DNA from: an uncultured Alistipes sp.
Lineage (GTDB): Bacteria > Bacteroidota > Bacteroidia > Bacteroidales > Rikenellaceae
DNA length: 64,000 nucleotides
Direction of reading: 5' to 3'
NCBI RefSeq assembly: GCF_902388705.1
Contig: NZ_CABMQJ010000001.1
Coordinates: forward strand, 62,001-126,000
Part shown: piece by piece, positions 62,231-64,000 of the stretch
Position numbering within the stretch: the first letter of the stretch is position 1
Layout: every line of letters starts with the position of its first letter
The notes under the pieces: model-generated
Seen by the model: only the letters and a program-made list of their open reading frames with translations
What the model was told of the DNA's origin: nothing
Database searches by the model: none
Program-made: the position numbers and the translations under genes

Positions 62231-62878
62231 TTATTTTATGCGTATCAGGTTCAGGCCGTCGCGCAACGGGACGATTACGTTTTCGACCCGCGGGTCTTCG
62301 ACGACCATGCGGTTGAATTCCACGAGCGCCTGTGTGTGGCGGTCGTTGTGTGCGACGGGCTGCACGACTTTCCCCGACCAGAGGATATTGTCTGCAATCA
62401 GCACCGATCCGCTGTGCACCAGCGGTTTGCCGCCGTCGTCGCCCATCAGCATCCGGTAGTAGTCCGGATACTCGCGCTTGTCGCCGTCGATGAATACGAG
62501 GTCGAACTCTATGCCCAGCGCCGGAGCGATGGCGAGCGCCGAACCGATGTGCAGCCGGATTTTGGAGCCGTGGGCGCTGCGGTCGAAGAACGACTGCGCC
62601 AGCTCTTCCAGCTCGTCTTCCACTTCGACGGTATGCAGTTCGGCCTCCCCGTCCAGCCCTGCTGCCATGCAGAGCGCCGAATAACCCGTAAACGTACCTA
62701 TTTCGAGGACGCGCCGCGGCCGGAGCATCCGCACGAGCATTTCCAAAAGGCGTCCTTGGATATGCCCCGAAAGCATGCGGGGCTGCACGACACGCAGGTT
62801 GGTTTCGCGGTCGAGCTCGTGCAGCAATGCCTCTTCGGGCGAGGTGTGGGCGCGGATGTATTGTTCGAGGGCCTCCAT
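62231..62878 (-). CDS. class I SAM-dependent O-methyltransferase (family 3, COMT-like)
   Basis: The 215-aa enzyme has motif I VLEIGTFTGYSALCMA, an acidic LHTVEVEDE strand (SAM ribose) and FDLVFIDGDKREYPDYY with the metal-binding Asp. These are the marks of cation-dependent O-methyltransferases. The substrate is unknown. The start overlaps the DJ-1/PfpI stop by one base; a frame extending to 63235 lies inside that gene and was rejected. Confidence 0.9.
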   Translation of the reverse strand: MEALEQYIRAHTSPEEALLHELDRETNLRVVQPRMLSGHIQGRLLEMLVRMLRPRRVLEIGTFTGYSALCMAAGLDGEAELHTVEVEDELEELAQSFFDRSAHGSKIRLHIGSALAIAPALGIEFDLVFIDGDKREYPDYYRMLMGDDGGKPLVHSGSVLIADNILWSGKVVQPVAHNDRHTQALVEFNRMVVEDPRVENVIVPLRDGLNLIRIK

Positions 62879-63474
62879 TACGCCTTGCAGAAACCGTGTT
62901 TGTTGAACTTGTACGACGCATCGACCGCCTCGGGCGTGTCGGCGCCGAGGGCAAGCAGGCATTCGCGGGTGAATTCGAGGCAGCCGGTGCCGTTGGCCGT
63001 CACGATGTTGCCGTCGCGCACGGCCTGCCGCTCTTCGTAGAGCGCCTGGCCCGTGTAGCGCTCCCCGCCCCACTTTTTCAGCATTTCGACAGTGTTGCCC
63101 GTGTGCCGTACGCCGTTCAGGAACCCGTGTGCGGCCAGGAACGACGCAGCGTTGCAGATGGCCCCGACGAGCACTCCGCGCGCGAGTGCCTCCTCGACGA
63201 GCGGCACAATCCGCAGCGCCTCGTCCGACTGCCACCGCATGCCGCCGACAAGAATCACTCCCGCACAGTTGCCGGGAAGCGCCGATGCGTCGCAGTCGGG
63301 CGTTACCTGCATCCCGCCCAGCGAGCGGACGGCTTTTCCGTCGGGTGTCATGTATTTCGTGCCGCAGAATGGCGTGTGTCCCGGCATTACGCCCGTACGC
63401 AGCGCCGGGGCGAGGAATGCCGCCTCCCAGTCTGCAAAATCGTCGAGCAGGACGATTACAATCTCTTTTTCCAT
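62878..63474 (-). CDS. DJ-1/PfpI-family protein
   Basis: The 198-aa protein has the flavodoxin-like fold of the family, with the nucleophile elbow VGAICNAASFLA (Cys about residue 106) and CAGVILVGGMRW before it. Members are glyoxalases, deglycases or proteases; the choice cannot be made here. It begins 5 bp after the M16 peptidase stop. Confidence 0.88.
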   Translation of the reverse strand: MEKEIVIVLLDDFADWEAAFLAPALRTGVMPGHTPFCGTKYMTPDGKAVRSLGGMQVTPDCDASALPGNCAGVILVGGMRWQSDEALRIVPLVEEALARGVLVGAICNAASFLAAHGFLNGVRHTGNTVEMLKKWGGERYTGQALYEERQAVRDGNIVTANGTGCLEFTRECLLALGADTPEAVDASYKFNKHGFCKA

Positions 63475-63479
63475 ATCCT

Positions 63480-64000
63480 TTATTTATAGATAAGCCTCGA
63501 CATGCCGGAAAAAACCTCTTCGGCCACCTCCGTCAACTGCGATGCGGTCAGCGTGCGCACCTTGGCATAAACCTGTTCCATCGTGTCCACGTCGTCGTGG
63601 GTCAGGAAACTCTTGCCCGCGCCGAGCATGTACCCTTCGTTGCTCTCGCTCGAGATGGCCAGCTGGGCGATGAACTGTTTTTTTGCCATCGAGAGCTGGC
63701 GTGCCGTGAGCGGCGCGGTGCGAAGCTTGCGCAACTCGCCTTCAATCAGTTCGATGCACTGCGCCGTATTGCCGTTCTCGGAACTGAAATAGATGGCCAC
63801 GATGCCCGTGTCGCTGTACGGCGTGTAGCTTGCCTCGATGTTGTACGACAGTCCGTTTTTCTCGCGTACCACGACGTTCAGCAGCGAATTGGCGCACGGT
63901 CCGCCGAGGATATTCACCAAAAGGGCCAGCGGCAGGCGCTTTTCCTCGCCGATGCCGTAGGCGCGGTTGCCGATGATGCAATGCGTTTGGTGGGTGTGTT
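63480..64000 (-). CDS. M16-family zinc peptidase, C-terminal part (5' end outside window)
   Basis: The frame is open to the right edge. The visible 173 residues are the C-terminal (PF05193-like) half of a pitrilysin/insulinase-type protein: HCIIGNRAYGIGEEKRLPLALL, NILGGPCANSLLN, REKNGLSYNIEASYTPYSDTGI. The HxxEH metal site of the first half lies outside. It probably heads the unit with DJ-1/PfpI, O-methyltransferase and MazG-like genes. Confidence 0.88.
   Translation of the reverse strand, partial: HTHQTHCIIGNRAYGIGEEKRLPLALLVNILGGPCANSLLNVVVREKNGLSYNIEASYTPYSDTGIVAIYFSSENGNTAQCIELIEGELRKLRTAPLTARQLSMAKKQFIAQLAISSESNEGYMLGAGKSFLTHDDVDTMEQVYAKVRTLTASQLTEVAEEVFSGMSRLIYK

Overview
The window is about 57% GC chromosomal DNA from a member of the Bacteroidota, most likely an Alistipes-like Rikenellaceae. 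The reasons are: promoters of the TAnnTTTG (-7) / TTTG (-33) type and few Shine-Dalgarno sites; lineage families such as DUF4251, DUF5689, DUF5606, OMP_b-brl barrels and lipoproteins with acidic export signals after the lipid cysteine; and a GC level higher than in Bacteroides. No rRNA, tRNA, CRISPR array, IS element or prophage was seen. Almost all of it reads as core genome with dense gene packing and many clear hairpin terminators.

Layout. 0-10 kb: the end of a CocE-type hydrolase, a nitrilase-family amidase, uvrA, two DUF4251 exported proteins, a GH106-like glycosidase and ispF. 10-20 kb: a TPR protein, pepD, two DUF4251 lipoproteins, two outer-membrane barrels and alanine dehydrogenase. 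20-31 kb: a small ABC ATPase with a membrane partner, a LytS/LytTR two-component pair, two FN3 lipoproteins, obg, two DUF5689 lipoproteins behind serB, and an mscS-lipoprotein-DUF5606 unit. 31-45 kb: mgsA, dusB with a CorC/HlyC-type protein, argS, an SPFH protein, an OmpA-like protein, a CsbX-like MFS transporter, a metal ABC unit (ATPase, binding protein, CPBP protease, no permease next to it), a PaaI thioesterase and an XRE regulator. 45-52 kb: a 660-bp AT-rich gap with four 14-bp palindromes, then a long minus-strand unit in transcript order bcp, exported protein, recA, rel, three small membrane proteins, HIT. 52-58 kb: zinc-ribbon protein, cupin lipoprotein, WYL regulator, dnaA and a phosphosugar mutase. 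58-64 kb: an exported protein with a TonB-plug-like tail, blaI, an M56 protease fused to ExbD-like domains, then MazG-like, O-methyltransferase, DJ-1/PfpI and the end of an M16 peptidase.

The most interesting part is 57.9-61.7 kb. A BlaI/CopY repressor is translationally coupled to an M56 (BlaR1-type) membrane protease. The periplasmic part of that protease looks like tandem ExbD domains instead of a penicillin-binding or TonB domain. The promoters of blaI and of the upstream plug-like exported protein both carry the same ACTA-N6-TAGT palindromes. That predicts a small regulon in which parts of the TonB/ExbD energy-transduction machinery are reused in signalling. Second is the set of TTTACA-N2-TGTAAA palindromes next to the XRE regulator.
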